Origin: Myxococcales bacterium
GTDB taxonomy: Bacteria; Myxococcota_A; Polyangia; JAHFDS01
Assembly (NCBI GenBank): GCA_023248855.1
Contig: JAHFDS010000008.1
Span: 1-37,513 of the forward strand
Length of the DNA stretch: 37,513 nt
Reading direction: 5' to 3'
The translations under genes and the position numbers were made by a program. This document shows, piece after piece, positions 28,480-36,684 of this stretch; the first letter of the stretch is position 1, and the number at the start of each line of letters is the position of its first letter. The notes below the pieces were generated by a model, which saw only the letters and a list, made by a program, of their open reading frames with translations, was not told where the DNA came from and ran no database searches.

Positions 28480-30699
28480 TCAGATCTCCTGCGACAGGGT
28501 CATCCAGACGCGGGTGCCGAAGCTCGGGATGTCCACGCCTCTGAACCCAGGCTCGGCGTATTTCTGGTTCAGCAGGTTGTCGGCGCGGAGGCGGAAGGCC
28601 GTCTCGCGCTGTCCGAACAGGCGGAGGTTGCGCGTTCCGGCGGACAGCCCGAGTAGCACGTACGGGTCGAGATGGTAGTTGATGTTGCTGTTCTGCAGGA
28701 CGTTCTGCTGCGATGCGCCCCTGGCGCCCACGTAGGTGACATCGAGGCCCGCCGAGAAGTAGCGGTTGTCGTCGACGAACATGCCACCACCGCGGATGAT
28801 GAGCCCCGGATAGAGTTCCTCGAGGTCCGACGTCTTGCTCTCGGTGGTGCTGATCTTCTCGGTGACCTCGGAGCTCACGAACGAGGCCTGGACGAAGGTG
28901 CGGAGCTGCGACATGGGCTGGTAGGTGATGTCCGCCTCACCGCCGATGGAACGCACGTCGGCGAGGTTCTGCGCTCGCTGGTTGCCGCCCATCAGCTTGA
29001 ACTTCACCTGATCGGAGATGAACGTCGTGAAGCCGGTGAGCTCGGCGCGCAGCTGACGCACGGGGGAGACGACGAGGGCGCCCTCGAACGTGTTGGCGTT
29101 CTGCGCCTTGAGGTCCTCGTTGCCCTGGATGTCACCGCTGCCGAGCGGGAGCGTGAACTGCTGCACGGGGCTCGGCGCCTTGAAGGAGCCGCCATACAGG
29201 GCCTTGACCGCCAGCTTGTCCGACGGCACGAAGACGACGCCGAAACGGCCGTTCGGCTGCACGCCATAGATGTTGTGGCGGTCGACGCGGAAGCCGCCGG
29301 TGAGGCCGAGCTTCGGGACCGGATAGAAGATCGCCTGCGCATAGCCTGCGACGTTGTTGAAGCTGCAGCGCCCGCTGCCGAGGCACTTCTTCGCGGGCGC
29401 CGCGCGATCGGCCATCGCGGCCGACACCACCTCGCGGCCGGTGGTCGGGTCGGTGCTGACCTGGTCGAAGACCTGGAGCTGCTGATCCTCGATCGAGCTG
29501 TCGACGCCGACCGTGATGCTCGACTTCTCCGCCAGATCCAGGCGGAGCTCGCCGCCCGAGTCGAGGCCCTTGTAGTCCACGCGCCGTCGGTTGAAGAAGC
29601 TCGCCCCGGCCACGTCCTGGAAGCGCTCGCCCGCTCCGGGCTCGCCGTACACGTAGGCGCCGTAGAGCCGGTACGACGCCCGGCCGGCGTTGCCGTCGAA
29701 GGCGAGGCGCGCGAAGGCGTTGTTCTCGACCACCTTGTTCTCGTGCGCGAGCGGACCCCAGTCCATGAACTCGCCGTTCGCGGCGAAGCGTTGCAAGGTA
29801 CCGTCGAGCGTGAGGTTCACGGCCTTCGAAGCGTGGTACCCGATCTGCCCGAAGAGGTTGTAGGGCGTGGCATCGTCGCTCTTCGAGGCCAGGTTGCCCG
29901 CGGTCATGAACGGCCCGCCGGAGGGGGAGGACTTGCACGTGGCTGGCGTCGCGCAGTCGAACGGGAGCGTGAGCCCCGACCGCCCCTGTCGCTGGTAGGC
30001 GCCTGCGAACATCACGTCGAGCGGGCCCACATGCGCCCCGGTCGCCCCCGACACGTCGAACTGATTGAAGCTCGAGCCGACGCCGCCGCCCGACGAGAGC
30101 AGCGCGCCGAAGTCGCGTCCGCGGCCCAGATCTTCGCCCGACTTGGTGAGGATGTTGATGACGCCGAGGAACGCGTTCGCGCCGTAAAGAGCCGACAGGG
30201 GGCCGCGAATGACCTCGATCTGCTTGACCGCCTCGATGGGGATGAGCTCCGGCCCCAGGTAGTTCGTGGTGTCAGGACGAAACGCGACCGGCTGGCCGTT
30301 GATGAGCACCTTGACGATCGAGCTCCAGCCCCGCGCGCCGCCCGAGATGCCCCGCACGCCCAGGTTTCCCTTGAGCTTGTCGTCCACGAGGTACACGCCA
30401 GGCACGCTGCGCAGCGCCTCGCCGACCGACCTGTAGCTGGCCCGCCGGATGTCCTCCGCCGTGATCACCGAGATCACGGCCGGCGCTTCCTCGATCGACT
30501 GGGCGGATTTCGAGGCCGAGAGCACGAGGCGCTCGAACTCGGGTGCCTCTCCCTTCTCGACCTCCATGTCGAGCTCGAAGTCGGGTGGTGCCGGAAGCGC
30601 CTGCGCGACGGCACCGATAAGGCCGATCCCACAGGCTGCGAGGACGCCGGCAGCCTGATGGTTCCACTTGCTCCGCACCCTGATCCCCCGAGTCATCAT
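28480..30699 (-). CDS. TonB-dependent outer-membrane receptor
   Basis: A 739-residue receptor if started at the MMTRG ATG (30699). The N-terminus is basic, then hydrophobic (AAGVLAACGIGLIGAVAQA), a Sec signal. A plug domain follows (about residues 55-185) with the standard PAVISVITAEDIRR, SVGEALRSVPGVYLVDD and IEVIRGPLSALYGANAFLGVINI. The rest is a beta-barrel rich in aromatic and Gly residues, ending PSFGTRVWMTLSQEI, typical of the last strand. FERLVLSASK just before the plug could be the TonB box. These proteins import siderophores, B12, glycans or other scarce ligands; the neighbours (two LivJ-type lipoproteins) give no known substrate. A cysteine pair lies in a barrel loop (CATPATC). It is first gene of the six-gene unit. 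Confidence 0.93.
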   Translation of the reverse strand: MMTRGIRVRSKWNHQAAGVLAACGIGLIGAVAQALPAPPDFELDMEVEKGEAPEFERLVLSASKSAQSIEEAPAVISVITAEDIRRASYRSVGEALRSVPGVYLVDDKLKGNLGVRGISGGARGWSSIVKVLINGQPVAFRPDTTNYLGPELIPIEAVKQIEVIRGPLSALYGANAFLGVINILTKSGEDLGRGRDFGALLSSGGGVGSSFNQFDVSGATGAHVGPLDVMFAGAYQRQGRSGLTLPFDCATPATCKSSPSGGPFMTAGNLASKSDDATPYNLFGQIGYHASKAVNLTLDGTLQRFAANGEFMDWGPLAHENKVVENNAFARLAFDGNAGRASYRLYGAYVYGEPGAGERFQDVAGASFFNRRRVDYKGLDSGGELRLDLAEKSSITVGVDSSIEDQQLQVFDQVSTDPTTGREVVSAAMADRAAPAKKCLGSGRCSFNNVAGYAQAIFYPVPKLGLTGGFRVDRHNIYGVQPNGRFGVVFVPSDKLAVKALYGGSFKAPSPVQQFTLPLGSGDIQGNEDLKAQNANTFEGALVVSPVRQLRAELTGFTTFISDQVKFKLMGGNQRAQNLADVRSIGGEADITYQPMSQLRTFVQASFVSSEVTEKISTTESKTSDLEELYPGLIIRGGGMFVDDNRYFSAGLDVTYVGARGASQQNVLQNSNINYHLDPYVLLGLSAGTRNLRLFGQRETAFRLRADNLLNQKYAEPGFRGVDIPSFGTRVWMTLSQEI

Positions 30700-30863
30700 G
30701 GTCGCCAAGACCCGCAATGTACCACGTGCGATTACTCGAGATCTGCTCGAAAGGGGGCGCAGTCGGGACGAGCTCGCGGAAAAAAGTTGCACGGATACTG
30801 GAACACACCTGCGAGAGGGCGCAATCGAGCCGGGCGAGGTTGTGCCGTCGCCGCGGGCCCTGA

Positions 30864-30869
30864 TAGGCT
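30864..30869 (+). promoter_or_regulatory. Candidate -10 for the SpoIIE-type phosphatase gene
   Basis: TAGGCT lies 8 nt before the GTG at 30878, with TTGTGC 18 nt further upstream as a possible -35. The start codon has at best a weak GGCGG. It sits in the 178-nt divergent gap facing the TonB-dependent receptor gene. Confidence 0.35.
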
Positions 30870-30877
30870 AGGCGGCT

Positions 30878-32467
30878 GTGAGTGCCTCCAAGGTCCGCCT
30901 GTCGGTGGGCGTCAAGATGACGGTGGCGACCGTCTTCCTCATCGGCGTCGTCATCGCCGGGTATGCGTTCCTCGCGTCACGCGCGCTGACGCAGATGTCG
31001 GAGGCGGAGTCCGCGTCGCGCCGGGAGATGGGCCGGCAGCTGGTCGACCGACTCTCGGCCGCGCTCGTCAGCAAGACCGCGCTCTCGATGCGCACGGCGC
31101 TCCTCGACACCAACTACTCGCTCGCCAAGGAGCTGGTCGACTCGACCGCCAAGGAAGATCCGGACATCGCGTTCGTCCAGGTGCTCGACGACGGCGGCAA
31201 GGTCATTGCCGACAGCCGCGGGGTCAAGGACAAGGACGATCGCCCCGAGGTCACCAAACGCCTGGCTGGCACCAAGAACGAGACGGTCACGATCGACGAG
31301 GGCGCCGGCGCCGCGCTCCGCGTCTTCGGCGTGCGCATGGTCACCGGCGAGCAGGCCCTCGGGCAGCTCCGGCTCGGCTACTCGATGGCGCGCTTCAATC
31401 GGGACATGGAGAAGGCGCGCGAGCTGGGCCAGGCGCGCGCGGCCGAGACCCGGGTCAACATGATGGTGGTGGCCGCGGCGCTCCTGCTGCTCGGCCTCGG
31501 CATGGCGCTCTTCCAGTCACGACGCATCTCGCGGCCCATTCGCGAGCTGTCGCGCCAGGCCAGCTTGATCTCTGCGGGCGATCTCGGGCACCGCGTGGAG
31601 ATCAAGTCGAACGACGAGATCGGCGCCCTGTCGGCCGACTTCAACCACATGGCCGATCGCATCGCCGCGCTGCTGGTCGAGACGCGCGAGAAGGCCGCCA
31701 TCGAGAAGGAGCTCGAGGTCGCGCGCGTCATCCAGGAGACGCTCGTGCCGTCGAGCGATCTCGTGCGCGCGGGTCCGCTCGAGCTGTGCGGCCACTTCCA
31801 GCCCGCGAGCGTGTGCGGCGGCGACTGGTGGACCTACACGACGCGCCCCGACGGCAAGGTCATGGTCGTCATCGGGGACGTGACCGGACACGGCATCCCG
31901 GCGGCGCTCATCACCGCGGCCGCGGTCGGCTGCGTCGAGTCGATCAATGCCCTCGCCAGCACGCTGTCGCCGGACCGGCTGCTCGGCGTGCTCAACCGTG
32001 CGATCTACGTGGCCGGCCGGCGCAATGAGCTGGCGATGACGTGCCACGTGTCCGTGTTCGATCCGCGCTCGGGCATGCTCGAGTACGCCAACGCGGCGCA
32101 CAACTTCCCCTACTACCTCTCGCCGAAGGGCGAAAACGGGCACTTCGGGGTGCTCGCCAGCCGCGGCAACCGGCTCGGCGACAAGCTCGACAGCCAGTTC
32201 ACGATGCAGACCCTGCAGCTGACGCCGGGCGACACCATCGTCTGGTACACGGACGGCGTCTACGAGTGCCTGAACCCGAGCGACGAGGTCTGGGGAGACA
32301 AGCGCTTTCGGAACTCCATCCGAAAGGGCATCGAGGCCGTGGCCGGACAGGGCGCGGATGCGCGCGCCATGCGGGATTCGATGCTAAACGACATGTTCCG
32401 CTTCACGCAGCAAAGGGCGCTCATCGACGACGTCACGCTGGTGGTCGGCCGCTTCATGCCGCGGTAG
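30878..32467 (+). CDS. Membrane HAMP-SpoIIE (RsbU-type) Ser phosphatase
   Basis: A 529-residue protein that removes phosphate from Ser/Thr of STAS-type regulators in response to an external cue. Layout: helix 1 at about 14-33; a periplasmic sensor region 34-192 (Cache-like by position, with FVQVLDDGGKVIADSRG); helix 2 at 193-213; HAMP linker 214-266 (SRRISRPIRELSRQASLISAGDLGHRV); and a SpoIIE domain from about 290 to the end. Metal-binding stretches GGDWW, IGDVTGHGIPAALI, WYTDGVYE and DDVTLVV are intact, so it should be active. GTG 30878 is chosen because TM1 follows directly. It diverges from the receptor unit that contains a STAS protein, its most likely local substrate. The next gene starts 1 nt after its stop. 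Confidence 0.93.
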   Translation: MSASKVRLSVGVKMTVATVFLIGVVIAGYAFLASRALTQMSEAESASRREMGRQLVDRLSAALVSKTALSMRTALLDTNYSLAKELVDSTAKEDPDIAFVQVLDDGGKVIADSRGVKDKDDRPEVTKRLAGTKNETVTIDEGAGAALRVFGVRMVTGEQALGQLRLGYSMARFNRDMEKARELGQARAAETRVNMMVVAAALLLLGLGMALFQSRRISRPIRELSRQASLISAGDLGHRVEIKSNDEIGALSADFNHMADRIAALLVETREKAAIEKELEVARVIQETLVPSSDLVRAGPLELCGHFQPASVCGGDWWTYTTRPDGKVMVVIGDVTGHGIPAALITAAAVGCVESINALASTLSPDRLLGVLNRAIYVAGRRNELAMTCHVSVFDPRSGMLEYANAAHNFPYYLSPKGENGHFGVLASRGNRLGDKLDSQFTMQTLQLTPGDTIVWYTDGVYECLNPSDEVWGDKRFRNSIRKGIEAVAGQGADARAMRDSMLNDMFRFTQQRALIDDVTLVVGRFMPR

Positions 32468-32468
32468 C

Positions 32469-33716
32469 GTGCCGGAGCGGGTCGATCTGCCCTTTCTCGA
32501 GGCGCGGCGGGCGCCCGAGGCGGGCAAGGCGCCGGGGGATCTGCGCAGCGAGTTCGAGCGCGACCGCGCGCGCGTGTTGCACTCGGCGGCCTTTCGCAGG
32601 CTCCAGGGCAAGACGCAGGTCCACGGGGCGGGCGAGCACGACTTCTACCGGACGCGCCTGACCCACACGCTCGAGTGCGCGCAGATCGGGCGTGCGCTGG
32701 CGCTGCGGCTGTGGGCGCCGCCGTACGTCGAGCTCGTGGAGGCGGCGTGCCTGGCGCACGACCTCGGGCATCCGCCGTTCGGTCACACCGGCGAGGCTGC
32801 GCTGGCCGGCTACGTGCCATTCGAAGGCAACGCGCAGACCTTTCGCCTCGTGACGCGCCTCGAGGCCAAGGTGCCCGAGCGGGGCCTGAACCTCACGCGC
32901 GCCACGCTGCTCGCGATCATCAAGTACCCCTACCGGTGGACGCCCGGGGCGCACAAGTTCCTCTATCCGGACGACGAGGCGGCCGCCGAGTTCGCCTTCG
33001 CGGAGGCACCGGTGCGCCTCGGCCAGCACGGGGCCGGGCGCGCGCTCGCCACCGAGCTCATGGAGTGGGCCGATGACGTCGCCTACTCGACCCACGATCT
33101 CGAGGACGGCGTCGTGGGCGGGTACATCGATCGGGAGCGGCTGGTCGATCCGGTGATCCGGGGAAGCGTGCTCGGGCGTGCCGAGCGGGAGCTCCGCCGG
33201 GTGGGCCTGTCGGCCACCGCGGCCGATCTCGACGCGCTTTGCCGGGAGATCTCCGCAGCGCTGCCGGACCGCGGCGCGCCCGAGGACGCCACGCTCAAGC
33301 GACTCGTCAACCGGTACATCCATCGGCTCGTGATCGACGTGGGCACGACGATGGGGGCGGCTCCCGGGCATCCGCTGTTCGCGCGCCGACTGGTGGTGCC
33401 TGACGAGGTGCGCCGCCTGTGCGAGCTGCTCAAGGCCCTGGTGTGGATCTGTGTCATCAGCGATGCGCGGGTCGGTGGGGGACGCGAGCACCAGCGGCGC
33501 GTGGTGTCGTCGGTGTTCGAGGCGGTGCTGGAGGATGCGCGCACGGGTGGCCTCGGGCTCCTGCCGGAAGCGCGCCGGCGTGCGCTCGCGGGTCTGTCGG
33601 ACCAAGCGCTCGAACGCGCCGCCGCCGACTACGTGTCGGGCATGACCGACGCCTTCGCCGTGCGCAGCCACGAGCGGCTCCTGCGGGCCGCCGGATCGGC
33701 TACACCTGGCCCATGA
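32469..33716 (+). CDS. dgt: dNTP triphosphohydrolase (dGTPase-like)
   Basis: A 415-residue HD-domain enzyme that cleaves dNTPs to deoxynucleoside and triphosphate, tuning the dNTP pool. The N-terminal family motif is present ([20 protein letters not shown], then GKTQV). The HD metal ligands are H66 in LTHTLE, H97-D98 in [11 protein letters not shown], and D202-D203 in [10 protein letters not shown] long helical C-terminal part completes the type II dGTPase-like length. It starts at GTG 32469, one base after the SpoIIE gene's stop, and overlaps yjbQ by ATGA, so the three are co-transcribed. Its presence with nrdJ 23 kb away means that both dNTP synthesis and breakdown are in the window, though no shared control is visible. 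Confidence 0.95.
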   Translation: MPERVDLPFLEARRAPEAGKAPGDLRSEFERDRARVLHSAAFRRLQGKTQVHGAGEHDFYRTRLTHTLECAQIGRALALRLWAPPYVELVEAACLAHDLGHPPFGHTGEAALAGYVPFEGNAQTFRLVTRLEAKVPERGLNLTRATLLAIIKYPYRWTPGAHKFLYPDDEAAAEFAFAEAPVRLGQHGAGRALATELMEWADDVAYSTHDLEDGVVGGYIDRERLVDPVIRGSVLGRAERELRRVGLSATAADLDALCREISAALPDRGAPEDATLKRLVNRYIHRLVIDVGTTMGAAPGHPLFARRLVVPDEVRRLCELLKALVWICVISDARVGGGREHQRRVVSSVFEAVLEDARTGGLGLLPEARRRALAGLSDQALERAAADYVSGMTDAFAVRSHERLLRAAGSATPGP

Positions 33717-34123
33717 AGAGCGCCACCGAGTACCTCACCTTCGAGACCAAGCAGCGTCGGGAGCTCGTGCGAATCACCGAGCGCGTGGCGGCGCTGGTGC
33801 AGCGAAGCGGCATCGCGGAGGGCATGGTGCTGGTGTCTGCCATGCACATCACGGCGGGGGTCTTCGTCAACGACGACGAGCCCGGCCTGCACGATGACAT
33901 CTGGACCTGGCTCGAGGGGCTGGCGCCGCGGGCGGACTACCGGCACCACCGCACCGGCGAGGACAACGGTGACGCGCACCTGAAGAACCTGCTCGTGCAT
34001 CACCAGGTCATCGTGCCCATCACCAAGGGCAAGCTCGATCTGGGCCCCTGGCAGGCCATCTTCTACGCCGAGTTCGACGGCCAGCGGACAAAACGCCTCA
34101 TCCTCAAGGCGATCGGCGACTGA
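33713..34123 (+). CDS. yjbQ: YjbQ family protein (UPF0047)
   Basis: A 136-residue single-domain protein of the YjbQ/UPF0047 family. Hallmarks are [22 protein letters not shown], and near the C-terminus [17 protein letters not shown] followed by [21 protein letters not shown]. The conserved His and Asp/Glu residues suggest a metal or phosphate site. The Escherichia coli homologue has weak thiamine-phosphate synthase activity, but its physiological role is unsettled. The ATG at 33713 overlaps the dgt stop (ATGA), so it is made with dgt. Length is typical and nothing unusual is seen. Confidence 0.93.
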   Translation: MKSATEYLTFETKQRRELVRITERVAALVQRSGIAEGMVLVSAMHITAGVFVNDDEPGLHDDIWTWLEGLAPRADYRHHRTGEDNGDAHLKNLLVHHQVIVPITKGKLDLGPWQAIFYAEFDGQRTKRLILKAIGD

Positions 34124-34159
34124 AGCGCCTGCGTTAGGGCACCGCTGGCCGGATTTCGT

Positions 34160-34165
34160 TATACT
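34160..34165 (+). promoter_or_regulatory. Candidate -10 for a leaderless ygfZ transcript
   Basis: TATACT (5 of 6 to TATAAT) ends 9 nt before the ygfZ ATG at 34175. The gap holds no Shine-Dalgarno. There is no good -35. It is the best of the leaderless candidates. Confidence 0.45.
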
Positions 34166-34174
34166 CACCTTCCG

Positions 34175-35122
34175 ATGGCGAGCGTCTCCGCGCACGCAGG
34201 GGAAGGACTGGGTCGAGCCTCCGCGGGTGTGCTCGACCGTGGGTTCCTCGTGGTCGGTGGCAAGGACCATGTGCGCTTCCTCCAGGGCATGTTGACCAAC
34301 GACGTGGCCGGATTGACGCCGGGGCAGGCGTGTCCGGCGCTCCTGCTGTCGCAGAAGGGCCGCGTCGTCGCAGACCTCGTCGCGCTGCGGTTCGACGACC
34401 ATGTTCTCTTGTCGTGCGAAGGGCCCGCCGAGCCTGTGCGCGACGCGCTCGAGCGCTTCGTGATCATGGACGACGTGACGCTCGAGATCGCAGCGCTCGC
34501 TGAGCTGGCGGTCATCGGGCAGCGGGCGCAGGAGGTTCTGACTGCGAACCAGTTGCCCGCGCCCGGGCCCTGGCGTCACCAAGCCAGAGGCAGCGTCCTC
34601 GTGCTGCACGCTGCGCTGGCGGACGTCGACGCCTACCGGGTCATCTCCGAGCATGATTCGGTCCTCCAGGGCTGCGGCAAGCTCGAGCCTTCCGACATCT
34701 CGTTGCTCTTCCTCGAGGCCGCCTGGCCCCGCATCGTCACCGACTTCGCTCCCGACGAGATCCTACCGATGGAGGCCGGGTGCTGGACCCGCGCGATCTC
34801 GTTCTCGAAGGGCTGCTACGTGGGGCAGGAGGTGGTCGTGCGCGGCACCACGCGCGGCGGGGTCAAGCATCGATTCGTCGGTCTGCGCGTCTCGGGGCGG
34901 GCTGTCCCGCCCCGCGGCGCCAAGGTGGCCTCGGCGGCACGCCCGGAAGCGGGGCACGTCACGAGCGCCAGGCAATCTCCCGATGCGGGGGTGCTCGCGC
35001 TCGCCTATCTCTGGCACGATGTGGCGAGCGCTGGCACGTCCGTCGAGGTGCAGACGCCCGACGGCGCGCTCGCCGCGGTGGTGGTCGCAGGGCCCTTCGA
35101 CGCGCCCAAGGAGCGCTCGTGA
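34175..35122 (+). CDS. ygfZ: YgfZ/GcvT-family folate-binding protein
   Basis: A 315-residue tetrahydrofolate-binding protein that supports maturation or repair of iron-sulfur clusters. The diagnostic signature KGCYVGQEVVVR is present about two thirds along, with its conserved Cys. FLQGMLTNDVAGL and SQKGRVVADLVAL near the N-terminus are the usual GcvT-fold stretches. The length is normal for the family. It starts at ATG 34175 with no ribosome site but with TATACT 9 nt upstream. Its stop overlaps the GTG of the Ser/Thr kinase gene, so the two proteins are translationally coupled. This is an odd pairing with no obvious functional link. Iron-sulfur proteins in the window include the QueG/CblC-like one. 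Confidence 0.93.
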   Translation: MASVSAHAGEGLGRASAGVLDRGFLVVGGKDHVRFLQGMLTNDVAGLTPGQACPALLLSQKGRVVADLVALRFDDHVLLSCEGPAEPVRDALERFVIMDDVTLEIAALAELAVIGQRAQEVLTANQLPAPGPWRHQARGSVLVLHAALADVDAYRVISEHDSVLQGCGKLEPSDISLLFLEAAWPRIVTDFAPDEILPMEAGCWTRAISFSKGCYVGQEVVVRGTTRGGVKHRFVGLRVSGRAVPPRGAKVASAARPEAGHVTSARQSPDAGVLALAYLWHDVASAGTSVEVQTPDGALAAVVVAGPFDAPKERS

Positions 35123-36684
35123 GCCGCGATCCCCTCATCGGCAAGCTCATCGACAATCGCATCCGGTTGATCCGGCTGCTCGGTGAGGGTGGCATGGGGT
35201 CGGTCTACGAGGGCGAGAACGTCCGCATCGGCCGGCGCTGCGCGATCAAGGTCCTGTCGGTGGAGCTGTCGGCGCGCCCGGACGCGGTCAAGCGCTTCGA
35301 GCGCGAGGCCCGCGCGTCGAGCCGCGTCGAGCACCCGAACATCATCGCGGTGAGCGACCTCGGCCGGCTCGAGAACGGGCGTCCCTACCTGGTGATGGAG
35401 TTCGTGGACGGCAGGCGGCTCGACCTCGTGATCCGCGACGAGGGGCCCATGCCGTGGGATCGCGGGCTGCCCGTGCTCATCCAGGTGGCCGACGCGGTGG
35501 GCTTCGCGCACGAGCGCGGGGTCGTGCACCGCGACATCAAGCCCGAGAACATCTTGCTCGTGGACCAGCGCGGCGCGAAGGACTTCGTCAAGGTGGTCGA
35601 CTTCGGCCTCGCCCGCATCGTCGAGCGCCAGGAGTGGGACCAGGTGCAGACCATGCACGGCGCGGTCTTCGGCACGCCCGAGTACATGGCGCCGGAGCAG
35701 ACGCGCGGCGAGCGGGCCGACACGCGCTCGGACGTCTACGCGCTCGGGGTGCTCATGTACGAGCTCTTGACCGCGCGCGCGCCCTTCACTGGACCGAGCG
35801 TGCTGGTCATGGAAGGGCACCAGTCGCAGCCGCCTCCGCCGCTGCCGCCGGGGCTGCCCAAGCCGGTGCCCAAGGGCATCGAGGCGGTGATGTACCGTTG
35901 CCTGCAGAAGGAGCGCGATGCGCGCTACCAGAACGGGCGAGAGGTGCGCGAGGCCCTGGCCCAGGTCCGCGTGGAGCTGCGCAACCCGGGCTTGCCTGAG
36001 GAGACCAAGCGCGCGAGCGGCGTCGTCCCGGTGGCCGCGCCCGGCACGGCGATCCAGACGCCCGGCGACGGCGGCCGCGACGTCTCGATCCGGCCCATGC
36101 GCGCGCAGCTGGCGGTGACGGAGGCGCGCCTCGAGGCCCGCGACGTGACGACCGACGTCCTGCGCAAGGAGCAGAGGTTCCGCATCGCCGCGCAGAGCCT
36201 GGCCGAGGCCCTGGTGGACTCGGGCACTGCGGGCTCGGACATCAGCATGCTGCTGGCCAAGATCAGCGAGGGCGACGAGGATGTCGTGCGGCGCGCGACC
36301 GACTACGCGCTCGTGGACAGCCACGGCGAGGAGCTCGAGCAGGCGATGCGCGAGCGCGAGGGCATGCTGCGGAGCGCCATCGTCGACCTGCGCCTCGCGG
36401 AGCGGCAGACACGGGATGCCAGCAAGGTGAACGAGCTGTCCCGGCAGGCCGAGGTGCTCGAGCGCAAGCTCGGCGAGCTCTCGATCGAGCGGCTCGACAT
36501 CCACAAGCGGCGCGACAGCGATCGGACGAGCCAGCGCGATCTCCTGGTCAGGGCGGAGCGCACGCTCGCCGACCGCTACTTCGACCTCGAGCGCACGATC
36601 GAGACCGCGCGCAGCAAGGCGAAGCTGCCCCGTCTCCTCGAGCTCTATTCCCTCTACGACGCCTGCCGCCGTGAGCTGGCGTAG
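35119..36684 (+). CDS. Hanks-type Ser/Thr protein kinase with coiled-coil tail
   Basis: A 521-residue cytosolic kinase. The catalytic domain spans about 15-285: Gly-rich loop LGEGGMGSVYEG (21-32), ATP-binding K44 in AIK, catalytic H137-R138-D139 in HRDIKPENIL, metal-binding D161-F162-G163, and APEQ in the activation segment. A Pro-rich piece (QPPPPLPPGLPKPVP) lies in the C-lobe. After a Gly/Pro linker, residues from about 330 to the end are Glu/Arg/Leu-rich and heptad-like, a long coiled coil in place of the usual sensor domain and with no transmembrane helix. The GTG start overlaps the ygfZ stop (GTGA). The last 31 nt overlap, tail to tail, the end of the glycosyltransferase gene. The PP2C phosphatase at 20945 is a possible opposing enzyme. 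Confidence 0.95.
   Translation: MSRDPLIGKLIDNRIRLIRLLGEGGMGSVYEGENVRIGRRCAIKVLSVELSARPDAVKRFEREARASSRVEHPNIIAVSDLGRLENGRPYLVMEFVDGRRLDLVIRDEGPMPWDRGLPVLIQVADAVGFAHERGVVHRDIKPENILLVDQRGAKDFVKVVDFGLARIVERQEWDQVQTMHGAVFGTPEYMAPEQTRGERADTRSDVYALGVLMYELLTARAPFTGPSVLVMEGHQSQPPPPLPPGLPKPVPKGIEAVMYRCLQKERDARYQNGREVREALAQVRVELRNPGLPEETKRASGVVPVAAPGTAIQTPGDGGRDVSIRPMRAQLAVTEARLEARDVTTDVLRKEQRFRIAAQSLAEALVDSGTAGSDISMLLAKISEGDEDVVRRATDYALVDSHGEELEQAMREREGMLRSAIVDLRLAERQTRDASKVNELSRQAEVLERKLGELSIERLDIHKRRDSDRTSQRDLLVRAERTLADRYFDLERTIETARSKAKLPRLLELYSLYDACRRELA

Noticed and set aside
30799..30814. Sigma-54 promoter in the receptor-phosphatase gap
   Set aside because: The GG and GC elements are 9 nt apart, where 10 is needed, and the flanking consensus is poor.
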